DNA of 45,562 nt, taken from positions 1 through 45,562 of IMG/VR virus record IMGVR_UViG_3300009159_000109; one strand, given 5' to 3'. Shown piece after piece: positions 1 through 6,899 of this stretch. The DNA is from a virus. The notes under the pieces were generated by a model that worked only from the letters and a program-made list of their open reading frames with translations, searched no databases and was not told the origin of the DNA. The first letter of the stretch is position 1; the number at the start of each line of letters is the position of its first letter. The position numbers and the translations under genes were made by a program.

Positions 1-635
1 ATATATTGGACGAGCAATTTAAGGTACTTTGCTTTGTCGTATTCTTCATAAACTACACATTCTCCATTTTCACAAGACATAATGATAACAAATTTTTTGA
101 CTGGTATCTCAGTCAGTTCGTAATACATTGCTGCATAAGCACAGCACTGTACAAAATAATGGTCAATCCACTCACGTGGTTTGGGTTTTTTGGAAGTCTT
201 AAAGTCGATGATCGCTAGTTCGCCATTATATTCAGCAATGCAATCAACGGTTCCCGCAACACCTAATTGCTTACTATATAGGGAACCTTCAAGAGCGTGA
301 ATATTATTTATATTATTCAGTTCCGTTTTTGCAATCTTAAAAAGAAAATCCGCCAGCGGCGCAACAGACGGCAAATCTTGATTTTTAAGATAGTTCTCCG
401 TAAGAGAATGCATATCCGTACCGCGAGAAGTAGCCGCCTTAGTAATCTTCTCCGCCTCCGCCTCACCAATCCTTTTGCGCCACTTAACAAATATTTCACG
501 ATTAAAATGACTTGTAACAGAAGTAATTGAAACTAGTTTAAGAAGTTCTTCCTCGTCAGGAACTTTATAATATCGAATACCATCTATAGTCTCCCGTTCA
601 AGTTTTGGGAGAATCACATCAACATGATTGAACAT
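1..635 (-). CDS. RecB-like PD-(D/E)XK nuclease, 3' end outside window
   Basis: About 211 codons are visible; the frame is still open at the window edge, so the C-terminus is missing. The RecB-family nuclease signature is present in order: His76 in GTDMHS, Glu117, GTVD with Asp131, IIDFKTS with Asp144 and Lys146, and a QxxxY element (Gln163, Tyr167). Proteins of this type are metal-dependent DNA nucleases; in phages they act in recombination, DNA processing or host DNA breakdown, but the substrate cannot be told from sequence. The ATG at 635 shares one base with the phoH stop (TAATG), which implies translational coupling. Start choice is firm because of this overlap. Nuclease fold is confident; exact role is inference. 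Confidence 0.8.
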   Translation of the reverse strand, partial: MFNHVDVILPKLERETIDGIRYYKVPDEEELLKLVSITSVTSHFNREIFVKWRKRIGEAEAEKITKAATSRGTDMHSLTENYLKNQDLPSVAPLADFLFKIAKTELNNINNIHALEGSLYSKQLGVAGTVDCIAEYNGELAIIDFKTSKKPKPREWIDHYFVQCCAYAAMYYELTEIPVKKFVIIMSCENGECVVYEEYDKAKYLKLLVQY

Positions 636-1390
636 TAAAAACCTGCTTCTATTTTAGCAACAATGTATTCTTTGACAAGTCCAGAACGAACAATATCATC
701 AACACCAAATTCTATTATATCAATAGATGGCATTTTACGCAAGATGCTCATAAAATCAACAATTCCATTACGCTCATTAGATTTCTGCAAATCCGACTGA
801 GTAGCATCTCCACAAAACATAATCTTAGAGTTTTCACCAACACGAGTAATGATTGAATCCAATTCATGTGCCGTACAGTTTTGAAATTCATCTACAATAA
901 TGATTGAGTTATCAAGTGTCGTGCCTCTCAAAAATGAGGTACTCCAGAACTTAATCGTTTCCTGTGCCTTAAGATTACCATAAAGCATCTCAAACTCTGC
1001 ATCAGAAGGCATCTGGAACATATACTTTACCATATTCTTATAAGGAATCTGATAGATATCCGATTTGTCTTCATAGGAACCAGGAAGGAAACCAATCTCC
1101 CTTGTAGCAACTAAAGAACGAACCAAATAGATTTTCTCATAAGGAGTTCTTTCATCAAGAACTTCACGAAGAGCATTATAAAGAGTGATGAAAGTCTTAC
1201 CGGTTCCTGCACATCCATATGCGACAAGATGTTTACCTTCGGCATATGCGTCAAAAAGTTTGCCTTGATTATCCGTAAGTGGATCAATATCTAATAGATA
1301 TTCGCTCCCGAGTGCCTTTTTCCTCTTTGCCTGACGGGTTGTAAGACCAACACCAATTGGTTGGTCGTTCGTCCTTTTTCTTCTTGCCAT
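635..1390 (-). CDS. phoH: PhoH-family P-loop ATPase
   Basis: A 251-aa protein with a Walker A motif GCAGTGKT (residues 59-66), a Walker B IIIVDE (163-168) and a following FCGDATQSD segment near 192-200, the layout of PhoH-like ATPases related to helicase superfamily 1. The first 30 residues are basic and lack a recognisable domain. PhoH is among the commonest genes of marine phages; its biochemical role is unresolved, with phosphate-starvation and RNA-linked functions suggested from bacterial relatives. It starts one base after the stop of the upstream 80-aa gene and is coupled to the downstream nuclease by TAATG, so the three genes are very probably one transcript. Confidence 0.95.
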   Translation of the reverse strand: MARRKRTNDQPIGVGLTTRQAKRKKALGSEYLLDIDPLTDNQGKLFDAYAEGKHLVAYGCAGTGKTFITLYNALREVLDERTPYEKIYLVRSLVATREIGFLPGSYEDKSDIYQIPYKNMVKYMFQMPSDAEFEMLYGNLKAQETIKFWSTSFLRGTTLDNSIIIVDEFQNCTAHELDSIITRVGENSKIMFCGDATQSDLQKSNERNGIVDFMSILRKMPSIDIIEFGVDDIVRSGLVKEYIVAKIEAGF

Positions 1391-1391
1391 A

Positions 1392-1634
1392 TTAAAGTTT
1401 TTTTATAGTTGAACCGGGCATTTTCTGTGCTTTTCCAAGAACATCATTCCATCCTGGATGTTTGTTGGCGAGTTTATCTCTCCATTCTCCAACCTCTCCT
1501 GGACTTGCGGATCCCTGCGACCAATCCCTTTGCCACTCAGGATTGTCCTGATACCACTGCGTGATGTCATGAACACTCATTTCAATCACTTTCGTCTCAC
1601 CAGTTTCTTTATGAATAATCGGATAAATTGCCAT
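1392..1634 (-). CDS. FmdB-like small protein of unknown function
   Basis: An 80-aa protein beginning MAIYPIIHKETGETK, then an amphipathic stretch with NPEWQ (around residue 32) and a basic C-terminus ending in STIKKL. The N-terminal strand layout resembles FmdB-type zinc-ribbon proteins of phages, but there is no cysteine, so any relation would be to a version that does not bind zinc. It lies between thyX and phoH with a one-base gap to phoH. No Shine-Dalgarno sequence is obvious; a variant late-promoter core lies 23 bases upstream, inside the end of thyX. The family guess is weak; that it is a real gene is well supported by the packing of its neighbours. Confidence 0.75.
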   Translation of the reverse strand: MAIYPIIHKETGETKVIEMSVHDITQWYQDNPEWQRDWSQGSASPGEVGEWRDKLANKHPGWNDVLGKAQKMPGSTIKKL

Positions 1635-1656
1635 GGGGTTTAATAATGTGTATCGT

Positions 1657-1664
1657 TATTTAGA
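1657..1664 (-). promoter_or_regulatory. Possible late-promoter core before the FmdB-like gene
   Basis: The minus strand reads TCTAAATA, one or two changes from the T4-type late core TATAAATA. It overlaps the thyX stop codon and ends 23 bases before the ATG at 1634, the same distance as the better cores upstream of fibre genes. It could be chance in AT-rich DNA. Confidence 0.3.
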
Positions 1665-2295
1665 CCCATTCAAGGGCTTCTGAGACTGCTGGGAATTGTT
1701 CGGCAAACACTTTCTTACATGCCTCTGCAATTTCCATATGTTCTTTTTGAGTTCCGTGTGCAGAACGCAGATTGATATAATGAATCCACGACCTGCAAGA
1801 GCCTGTCATATAAATTTTTGTAGGAACTGCAAGTGGCAATACAAACCTAGCACACTCCTTTGCCACATCACACTCTAGGAGTTCCTTGTAGAGGTCTTGA
1901 GCGGCATCAAAATGATCTTGGATCTTAGAGTAGAGTTCTATCTTAAGGTCTGCTGGGAGGTCGTCTGTGGAGTTCTGGCGGTTCTTTGTGTCCTGCCTAC
2001 GAAGTTCTGGTAGGGGAATATCCTCTGCAATCAGATTTGTGTCAGCATAACGTTGTGAGAACTCTTGGAATGTGAAGCTACGATGACGCAGAATTTGTGC
2101 GGCAATACCACGAGTAGTCTCAATCTCCAGTGTCATAGAAGACTGTTCAAACACAGACCAATGATTATGCTTAATGCAATAAGCAAGCAACTTGGAATAG
2201 TTTTCGTTATCCTGATTTGCAGGATTAGAAACTCTCGCAATAAATGCCATTGTTTTTTCTGCATCTGGTGTAATACTAATTAATTTTACAGTCAT
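1660..2295 (-). CDS. thyX: Flavin-dependent thymidylate synthase ThyX
   Basis: A 211-aa protein with the ThyX signature RHRX7SXR (Arg70-His71-Arg72 to Ser80 and Arg82). ThyX makes dTMP from dUMP using FAD, NADPH and methylenetetrahydrofolate, and in phages it feeds DNA replication. Length matches phage ThyX proteins and the motif is intact, so the enzyme is probably active. The ATG at 2295 overlaps the stop of the upstream 55-aa gene by ATGA, which fixes the start and implies coupled translation. It sits in a short operon-like run from 2610 to 1 that looks suited to early or middle expression of nucleotide and DNA metabolism genes. Confidence 0.96.
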   Translation of the reverse strand: MTVKLISITPDAEKTMAFIARVSNPANQDNENYSKLLAYCIKHNHWSVFEQSSMTLEIETTRGIAAQILRHRSFTFQEFSQRYADTNLIAEDIPLPELRRQDTKNRQNSTDDLPADLKIELYSKIQDHFDAAQDLYKELLECDVAKECARFVLPLAVPTKIYMTGSCRSWIHYINLRSAHGTQKEHMEIAEACKKVFAEQFPAVSEALEWV

Positions 2296-2459
2296 TTCTT
2301 TCCAAATCCTTTTGATGTTTGTTGTTCAATTTGTTCCAATTCTTGTTTTACACTTCGAAGTTGTGCTTTCATTTCTTTCAATTGTTCTCCAGAATAAAGA
2401 TGATCTTGTTTGATCAATTTTTCCAACAATTTTACAAGTTCTTTTGCTTTATTAGTCAT
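2292..2459 (-). CDS. 55-aa coiled-coil-like protein
   Basis: A short frame starting MTNKAKELVKLLEKL and ending GFGKK. It is rich in Lys, Glu, Gln and Leu with heptad-like spacing over residues 5-48, suggesting one helix or a coiled coil. I do not recognise a family. Evidence for translation is context: its start lies inside the last codons of the 52-aa gene upstream (8-base overlap) and its stop overlaps the thyX start by four bases. Such overlaps at both ends are unlikely for a non-coding frame in this genome. Confidence 0.72.
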   Translation of the reverse strand: MTNKAKELVKLLEKLIKQDHLYSGEQLKEMKAQLRSVKQELEQIEQQTSKGFGKK

Positions 2460-2610
2460 TATAGTCCTCAAAGATTTCGTCGTAATCTAATTCTCTTGGT
2501 TTAATATCATCATATCGATATGATGGTGTATCGGAATAAATTTCCGCCTTTAACGAATCAAGAAGAAGTTCCATATTTCGGATTATGAGTTTTAATTTGT
2601 CTTTGTCCAT
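2452..2610 (-). CDS. 52-aa acidic protein
   Basis: Starts MDKDKLKLIIRNMELLLDSL and ends in an acidic tail with several Asp, Glu and Tyr residues (around 34-52). No family recognised. The first half is a probable helix and the tail is probably disordered. A GAGAGA element lies about nine bases upstream of the ATG. It is the first gene after the terminator and promoter at 2632-2666, so it would lead the transcript that carries thyX and phoH. It overlaps the next gene by eight bases. Confidence 0.7.
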   Translation of the reverse strand: MDKDKLKLIIRNMELLLDSLKAEIYSDTPSYRYDDIKPRELDYDEIFEDYND

Positions 2611-2631
2611 CCTTTATAGATCTCTCAAAAC

Positions 2632-2660
2632 ATTTTACATAAAAAAAAGGAGGGTGTCAA
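2632..2660 (-). promoter_or_regulatory. Sigma70-type promoter with its -35 inside a terminator loop
   Basis: The minus strand has TTGACA at 2660-2655, a 17-base spacer, then TAAAAT at 2637-2632: 11 of 12 matches to the sigma70 consensus with ideal spacing. The expected start site is near 2625, giving a leader of about 15 bases before the ATG at 2610. The -35 overlaps the loop and descending arm of the terminator at 2641-2666. This suggests expression of the thyX-phoH group by host polymerase early in infection. Promoter activity is inferred from sequence only. Confidence 0.7.
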
Positions 2661-2666
2661 CCCCCC
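2641..2666 (-). terminator. Rho-independent terminator after the 37-aa gene
   Basis: On the minus strand a run of six G, then U, pairs with A and CCCUCC (one G-U pair), giving a seven-base-pair stem with the loop UGAC, followed by eight T (2648-2641). It lies seven bases past the stop of the 37-aa gene and should end transcription arriving from higher coordinates. Confidence 0.88.
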
Positions 2667-2672
2667 AGTATA

Positions 2673-2786
2673 TTATCGCATTGCCATTACAAGTTTTGCT
2701 TGATGCTTGCGTTGTTCTTTTTCCTTTTGCTGCTTGATTAAAACAAGTTGCCAGTTATTTTTATTTTTCACATTTGCTTGTGACAT
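2673..2786 (-). CDS. 37-aa basic protein
   Basis: A very short frame starting MSQANVKNKNNWQLVLIKQ and ending VMAMR, strongly basic with a Gln/Lys-rich middle (residues 17-31). A textbook Shine-Dalgarno, AAGGAG, lies eight bases before the ATG, and a strong terminator follows directly after the stop; these two signals are the reason for calling it. No family recognised. Short basic phage proteins of this kind are often host-takeover factors or nucleic-acid binders, but nothing here proves that. Confidence 0.7.
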   Translation of the reverse strand: MSQANVKNKNNWQLVLIKQQKEKEQRKHQAKLVMAMR

Positions 2787-2826
2787 TAGGTTTTCTCCTT
2801 AGTGGTTTAGGTTAAAGAGCGTTCCT

Positions 2827-3069
2827 TCAGTCGGCGGTTGCGTCTATTTTACACTCTTTGGGAGTAATTTTTTTGATTTCCCAAATTAAATCGTTGCGAG
2901 TTTGTGGAGGCATATTTGCCTTCATAACTCTTCCAATGATTAACTTTGCTTGTAGACAACTAAGTAAGAGTGCTTCCATAGATGAACGATCCGTTCCGCG
3001 TCGGCTTACTTCCGACCCTTTCGGGTTGAACGTAGAGGTATTATACCCCCATTGCGGGTATTTAGTCAA
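2827..3069 (-). CDS. Hypothetical protein with uncertain start
   Basis: The frame is open for 80 codons from a TTG at 3069, and stays open further upstream into the end of the previous gene, with no ATG or GTG there. The first in-frame ATG is at 2979 and gives a 50-residue product starting MEALLLSCLQAKL. The TTG coincides with the -35 box of a near-consensus promoter (3040-3069), so a transcript from that promoter could only make the shorter form. The N-terminal part contains GSEVSRRGTDRSS (residues 18-30), which looks protein-like; the C-terminal half is a probable helix bundle piece. I do not recognise the family. The region 2984-3032 may instead be, or also be, structured RNA. Confidence 0.6.
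   Translation of the reverse strand: MTKYPQWGYNTSTFNPKGSEVSRRGTDRSSMEALLLSCLQAKLIIGRVMKANMPPQTRNDLIWEIKKITPKECKIDATAD
2984..3032 (-). promoter_or_regulatory. Candidate structured RNA leader with alternative pairings
   Basis: Minus-strand CGTTC (3032-3028) can pair with GAACG (2996-2992), enclosing two hairpins: ACCC-GAAA-GGGT (3026-3015, a GNRA tetraloop) and CGG/CCG around a nine-base loop (3014-3002). The same GAACG can instead pair with a second CGTTC (2988-2984) across a three-base loop. The segment is GC-rich compared with its neighbours and starts eight bases after a TATAAT box. It also lies inside an open frame, so codon constraints could produce part of the pattern. Confidence 0.35.
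3040..3069 (-). promoter_or_regulatory. Near-consensus sigma70 promoter
   Basis: Minus strand TTGACT (3069-3064), an 18-base spacer and TATAAT (3045-3040): 11 of 12 consensus matches. The expected start is close to 3033, just before the candidate structured leader. It would drive the 50-aa frame (ATG 2979) and the 37-aa gene, with termination at 2641-2666. Confidence 0.6.
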
Positions 3070-3095
3070 ATAATTCTGTAAAATGTGATACAGTT

Positions 3096-3440
3096 TTACT
3101 TGCGCTTTTTCTTTTCTGGAACACTATATCCCCAATTTCTAGGGTTAATCTTACCATAACCCCATCTAATACTACGAATAGTATTGCCTATTTTATCATA
3201 GTACATATCAAAAAGATTTACTCTTTTTCCACATCTTGTTAAATCATAACAAATCTCACCATCTACGATATATTCAACAATATATGCATCTGTTGGTACA
3301 GTATAATCTTTTGTTTCTTGTAATGTACAATTGTGTTTGAGTATTTCACACCCATAACGAGATTTAAGTTCTTTTATTTCCTGAGCGTTCCAAATATAAT
3401 TGGAATCTTTATCAGATACTTTATTTTTTTCTGTTGACAT
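3096..3440 (-). CDS. Hypothetical protein, basic C-terminus
   Basis: A 114-aa product from the ATG at 3440; an in-frame TTG at 3467 would add nine residues (MKNVVAENI). Neither has a clear Shine-Dalgarno, so the ATG is preferred on codon grounds. The sequence is mixed alpha/beta with four Cys, aromatic strands such as RWGYGKINPRNWGY near the end, and a KKKRK tail. No family recognised. It lies between the DUF6433-like gene and the 3069 promoter. A cytoplasmic protein is likely since there is no signal or membrane segment. Confidence 0.72.
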   Translation of the reverse strand: MSTEKNKVSDKDSNYIWNAQEIKELKSRYGCEILKHNCTLQETKDYTVPTDAYIVEYIVDGEICYDLTRCGKRVNLFDMYYDKIGNTIRSIRWGYGKINPRNWGYSVPEKKKRK

Positions 3441-3501
3441 TATATTTTCTGCAACTACATTTTTCAATTTTTTAAATCCACAATATTAATTAATAACAAT
3501 A

Positions 3502-4131
3502 TTAACCACGATTTCCCCAACAAATATCCGGATATGCTTGGGAAACAATGTCCTTTGAAATTTTATACTTTGTCTCTAGATTCTTATCTTTAGTAAGGCA
3601 GAGAATTTCCGATTCAAGTGGATGAAGTCCTTGAAGAATATTAATAAACATTGTCTCTCTACGAATAGAAGATAGTCCATCATTACCACCTTTTACAAAA
3701 TTATAAAATTTGGTATATTCTTTACGAATTGATGATTTACCTTGATCCGTTGAACCAAGTGATTGTGTTCCAAGTTCTCCCATTTTATAAACAGCATCTT
3801 CAATTTTTTGACTTAGAGTCGAATTAAAAGATCCTTGTTCACTAACATCAGAGTAAGGAACTTCTCCCGAAGGAAGTAATGAAATTATAGTTTCATCAAA
3901 ATTCCAAATAAAAATTGCTTTTAATGAATCATGTTCATATTTTTTAAGAACTTCAACCTTTTTAGAAATACTCCTTTGCTTTGAAGCAAGATTGAGAATT
4001 TCAAATATAAATGGGTTAGCTGGAAGTTCTAGAATTGGAGTTTCAACAACCTTTTCGGTAACTGTTTTTGGTTGTACCGTTTTAGTTGCCGCTTTAGTTG
4101 CTGCTTTAGTCGTCGTCTTCTGTGTCGTCAT
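3502..4131 (-). CDS. DUF6433-like cyanophage protein
   Basis: A 209-aa protein from the ATG at 4131; an ATG at 4137 and a TTG at 4152 are possible alternatives. The first 30 residues are a Thr/Lys/Ala-rich low-complexity leader (TTKAATKAATK). The body has IFEILNLASKQ, KKVEVLKKYE, IFIWNFDETIISLLPSGEVPY and a charged helical C-terminal half. This layout fits the DUF6433 family, which I know from T4-like marine phages and whose function is unknown. Its start overlaps the end of the 75-aa membrane protein gene by 26 bases. No motif for catalysis is seen. Family assignment is from memory of its motifs. Confidence 0.78.
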   Translation of the reverse strand: MTTQKTTTKAATKAATKTVQPKTVTEKVVETPILELPANPFIFEILNLASKQRSISKKVEVLKKYEHDSLKAIFIWNFDETIISLLPSGEVPYSDVSEQGSFNSTLSQKIEDAVYKMGELGTQSLGSTDQGKSSIRKEYTKFYNFVKGGNDGLSSIRRETMFINILQGLHPLESEILCLTKDKNLETKYKISKDIVSQAYPDICWGNRG

Positions 4132-4333
4132 ATTCATAGTCAGTGTTTTCAAATCTAAATGCGATTACTTCATCGGGAATAACATTCCCATGATTATCAT
4201 AAAATTCAGGATGCATTCTTGGCGTTTCCTGATAACTCAACATATACTCTCTAGCAACCCATCCCAAACCTATTCCCACTATAAGAAATAATACGGTTAA
4301 AAATGAGCCAAATACTAAACTGATTGCTAACAT
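4106..4333 (-). CDS. Small single-pass membrane protein
   Basis: A 75-aa protein whose first 25 residues form one hydrophobic segment (MLAISLVFGSFLTVLFLIVG), followed by a soluble, acidic tail ending EYDDTEDDD. GGAG lies eight bases before the ATG, after the stop of the 59-aa gene, which makes the start secure. Probably inserted in the host inner membrane with the acidic tail in the cytoplasm (inference from basic Arg28 after the segment). No family name can be given. Its last codons overlap the DUF6433-like gene in another frame. Confidence 0.78.
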   Translation of the reverse strand: MLAISLVFGSFLTVLFLIVGIGLGWVAREYMLSYQETPRMHPEFYDNHGNVIPDEVIAFRFENTDYEYDDTEDDD

Positions 4334-4350
4334 TTTTTTTCTCCGGGAAA

Positions 4351-4530
4351 TTACTTCTTTTTTCTTGATTGAAAGTAAAATTCGAAATGAATGGTTGTTT
4401 CCCGATTAAGAAAGCAGACCATCTTTTCAAAAATAATATGGAACGGTTTGGTCTGCTTTTTGTTGCCTCCTTTAAGTATAACTTCGACTCCACGATTAAT
4501 ATCGGGGAATTCATTATTATTTATGCCCAT
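4351..4530 (-). CDS. 59-aa hypothetical protein coupled to glutaredoxin
   Basis: Starts MGINNNEFPDINRGVEV and ends in the basic tail QSRKKK. The ATG at 4530 lies one base after the glutaredoxin stop, so the two are probably translated together; the frame extends upstream only as a shadow of the glutaredoxin gene. Predicted to be mostly beta-strand with one Cys (in KMVCFLNRETT). Function unknown. Position directly behind glutaredoxin hints at a shared pathway but proves nothing. Confidence 0.72.
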   Translation of the reverse strand: MGINNNEFPDINRGVEVILKGGNKKQTKPFHIIFEKMVCFLNRETTIHFEFYFQSRKKK

Positions 4531-4531
4531 C

Positions 4532-4768
4532 TTAGACAATTTTTTGTTCCCTAAGGAAATTGATTGTATCAATACATCCGCCCAATTTTGTACCGTCACA
4601 AACAACTTGTGGGAAAGTTGACCCTTCACCAAATTCTGAATAGAATTCATCTCTAGTAAAGTCGGAATCTAAAGTATAAACTGCAAAGTTACTTTTTGTC
4701 AACTCCAAAACAGTTTTGACTTTATAGCAATAAGGACAATCATTTTTGCTGTAAACTGTAAAATTCAT
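4532..4768 (-). CDS. Glutaredoxin
   Basis: A 78-aa glutaredoxin with active site CPYC at residues 11-14, the cis-proline loop TFP at 51-53 and the glutathione-binding GG at 63-64 followed by Cys65. It reduces disulphides with glutathione; in phages its usual partner is ribonucleotide reductase, supporting dNTP supply, which would fit with thyX nearby. Full-length for the phage family. The gene starts 34 bases after the GT25 fusion gene, in an AT-rich gap without a clear hairpin; read-through from the glycosyltransferase block is possible. Confidence 0.93.
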   Translation of the reverse strand: MNFTVYSKNDCPYCYKVKTVLELTKSNFAVYTLDSDFTRDEFYSEFGEGSTFPQVVCDGTKLGGCIDTINFLREQKIV

Positions 4769-4802
4769 AATAGAAAAAAATTAATTTATTGTTAGTATAT
4801 AT

Positions 4803-6899
4803 TTAAAATCCAAGATTCTTTCTACGAACAAATTTTAAATCATATGTCGTATGTGAAGCGGATAGTGTTTCATTATTAAATGGATATTCAAATGGATGAA
4901 AATTCCAATCTGTTCCTTCTTGATTTCTCCAATAGTCTCCCCATTTTTCTCTCATATAATACCCATTACAGTCATGGGCATAATCTATTTTTTCCCTCAA
5001 TTGAGGATCTGTTCTCCAAGTTTGAGACCCACTATTTTCATAATCTTTTTCGCCATGTAGATATTCTACCGACAGATTATGAATCTTAATATTTTTCTTC
5101 ACGGTTCTCAAATAATAATCACAATCCTCCATATAAGCGGGATAAAAATTCTCATCAAATAATCCACACTCTTGAATAACTGAATCTTTAATTAAAAACA
5201 AATCCCATTGATATTGCTTTCCTTTGATAATATCAACATTTTCATCCTTCGATTTCTCCACAAATTCTTTTAATAAATTTGGAGTAAATGCAATATCATG
5301 ACTACAGATAATCCAATATGGAGATTGCATGTATGATTTGATAATTAAATTATAAGCTCCAGAGCATCCAATATTTGATGGTAGATTGCAAATATGAATT
5401 TTTTGAATAAAGTTATGAGGGGTTTTAGAGAGTCTCTCCAAATCCTCATCAAGTTCACCCCTTCCGTTATTATTAATTACACATAATTCTTTAACAGGAT
5501 AATCAACACTATCAACTAATCTTTGCAACCAATTAAAACCATTAACAATTGGTACACCAATTACGGGGATTGGATTTGAAAACTCTGGTGGTAATTTTTT
5601 TTCAACTTCAACTCCAATACGATTTAAGTTTTCGTATACCGATTGTTGATATTGTGCGTTTAAATCATAATTATTATAGAGATCTAATAAAATTGATTTA
5701 GATTCCTCATTTTTTCCCCACCACCAACCAGAGATTGCCTTTTCAAAAAGAAGTCCATATCTTCCAGGATATTCAACATCAGTTAAAAGTGGAGGATTGG
5801 ATTCAAAATCTGCGTACATCAATGCATTATTAGCATGAATATAACAATCTTGCCACCATTGCCTTCTTTCAGCAAATCTACTTAAAAGAAAATATGCTTC
5901 TGGTCTTTTGGGTAATACACAGAGTGCTTGTTCAAGAAGAGATTTTGCACTTCCATCTCTAGTACCTTGCTTATCATAACAATATGATGCACGAATCAAT
6001 GCCTCATAGGCAAGATTATCATCATCAGATCTCTCAGCGCATCTCAAAAAATAAGAAAGTGCTGGGGCCGTATGTCCCTGATTTTCATACCAAACAGCAA
6101 TATTAAAATTATGCATTGGATTCTCAGTATCCAAAGAATAATTGGTCAAAAGTTGTTCCAGTTCTGATTTTAAATGAATCTTCTTTATTTCCATTTTAGA
6201 TTTCCAATAATTCAATACAATATTATGAGCAATTTTATGATTATTTTTTTGTCCAAAATTTACATCGTCATCCTGATCTTTTGAAAATGTTGAATCAAAT
6301 TCAATATTTTCTACAAATAATGGAACAGTATATGTTTTACCCGTCGTGAATAAAATATTTTCTATTAAAGGCATTATTTCACAATTTGGAATTTCCAAGT
6401 GAAAAGTATCACCGTTAATATAAGTATCTATAAGTTTTTTTGCATATCCCCTAGTAATAATATATGCAGTTGCTCCCCAATCATTCCAATATCTATCACG
6501 AATAGAAAACGTATCAAAATCTTGCCTAATTGTTAATAACTGAATACAGTCATAATCCATGGGAAAAGTTTTTACAAATTCTTCCCAAGTAAAGTCCCAA
6601 TATTCAATAGTTTCTAACGAAAGATCATCCTCACAAAAAAATGCAAAATTTTCATTATAATTTTCATACCAATGCTTAATGGCTTTCAAGTGTGATACAC
6701 AACATCCAGCAGTTCCAGCATTTAATTGATGTAAATATTTACCACTAACACTATCATTAGATTCAGAAAATCTTTTTGAAATTATGGGAGTTAAGGAAAT
6801 ATTATATTTGGAGAATTGATCGTTCATATTTTTTTGACGATCTACACACTCCTCCAAAGACATGTAATATGCAGTTGGAAAATTTTCTAACTTATTCAT
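4803..6899 (-). CDS. GT25-TPR-GT2 fusion glycosyltransferase
   Basis: A 698-aa three-part protein. Residues 1-215 are a glycosyltransferase family 25 domain (YYMSLEECVDRQKNM, GCCVSHLKAIKHW, FFCEDDLS). Residues about 255-400 are TPR-like helical repeats. Residues about 443-640 are a GT2-like domain with VINNNGRGE, NIGCSGAYNLII and YMEDCDYYLR. GT25 enzymes include LPS and collagen galactosyltransferases; GT2 uses nucleotide sugars on many acceptors. The ATG at 6899 overlaps the upstream stop by eight bases and lies in AAGGAACATG. The polypeptide could add two sugars in turn, with the TPRs holding a protein acceptor or partner; that is inference. Last gene of the glycosyltransferase block. Confidence 0.87.
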   Translation of the reverse strand: MNKLENFPTAYYMSLEECVDRQKNMNDQFSKYNISLTPIISKRFSESNDSVSGKYLHQLNAGTAGCCVSHLKAIKHWYENYNENFAFFCEDDLSLETIEYWDFTWEEFVKTFPMDYDCIQLLTIRQDFDTFSIRDRYWNDWGATAYIITRGYAKKLIDTYINGDTFHLEIPNCEIMPLIENILFTTGKTYTVPLFVENIEFDSTFSKDQDDDVNFGQKNNHKIAHNIVLNYWKSKMEIKKIHLKSELEQLLTNYSLDTENPMHNFNIAVWYENQGHTAPALSYFLRCAERSDDDNLAYEALIRASYCYDKQGTRDGSAKSLLEQALCVLPKRPEAYFLLSRFAERRQWWQDCYIHANNALMYADFESNPPLLTDVEYPGRYGLLFEKAISGWWWGKNEESKSILLDLYNNYDLNAQYQQSVYENLNRIGVEVEKKLPPEFSNPIPVIGVPIVNGFNWLQRLVDSVDYPVKELCVINNNGRGELDEDLERLSKTPHNFIQKIHICNLPSNIGCSGAYNLIIKSYMQSPYWIICSHDIAFTPNLLKEFVEKSKDENVDIIKGKQYQWDLFLIKDSVIQECGLFDENFYPAYMEDCDYYLRTVKKNIKIHNLSVEYLHGEKDYENSGSQTWRTDPQLREKIDYAHDCNGYYMREKWGDYWRNQEGTDWNFHPFEYPFNNETLSASHTTYDLKFVRRKNLGF

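Noticed and set aside
297-530. Arg-rich plus-strand and minus-strand short frames near 300-530
   Set aside because: They overlap the RecB-like nuclease, whose motifs and coupling to phoH are clear.
4251-4514. Minus-strand 87-aa frame across the 59-aa and 75-aa genes
   Set aside because: It is out of frame with two better-supported genes that have a Shine-Dalgarno or coupled start, and it has no domain.
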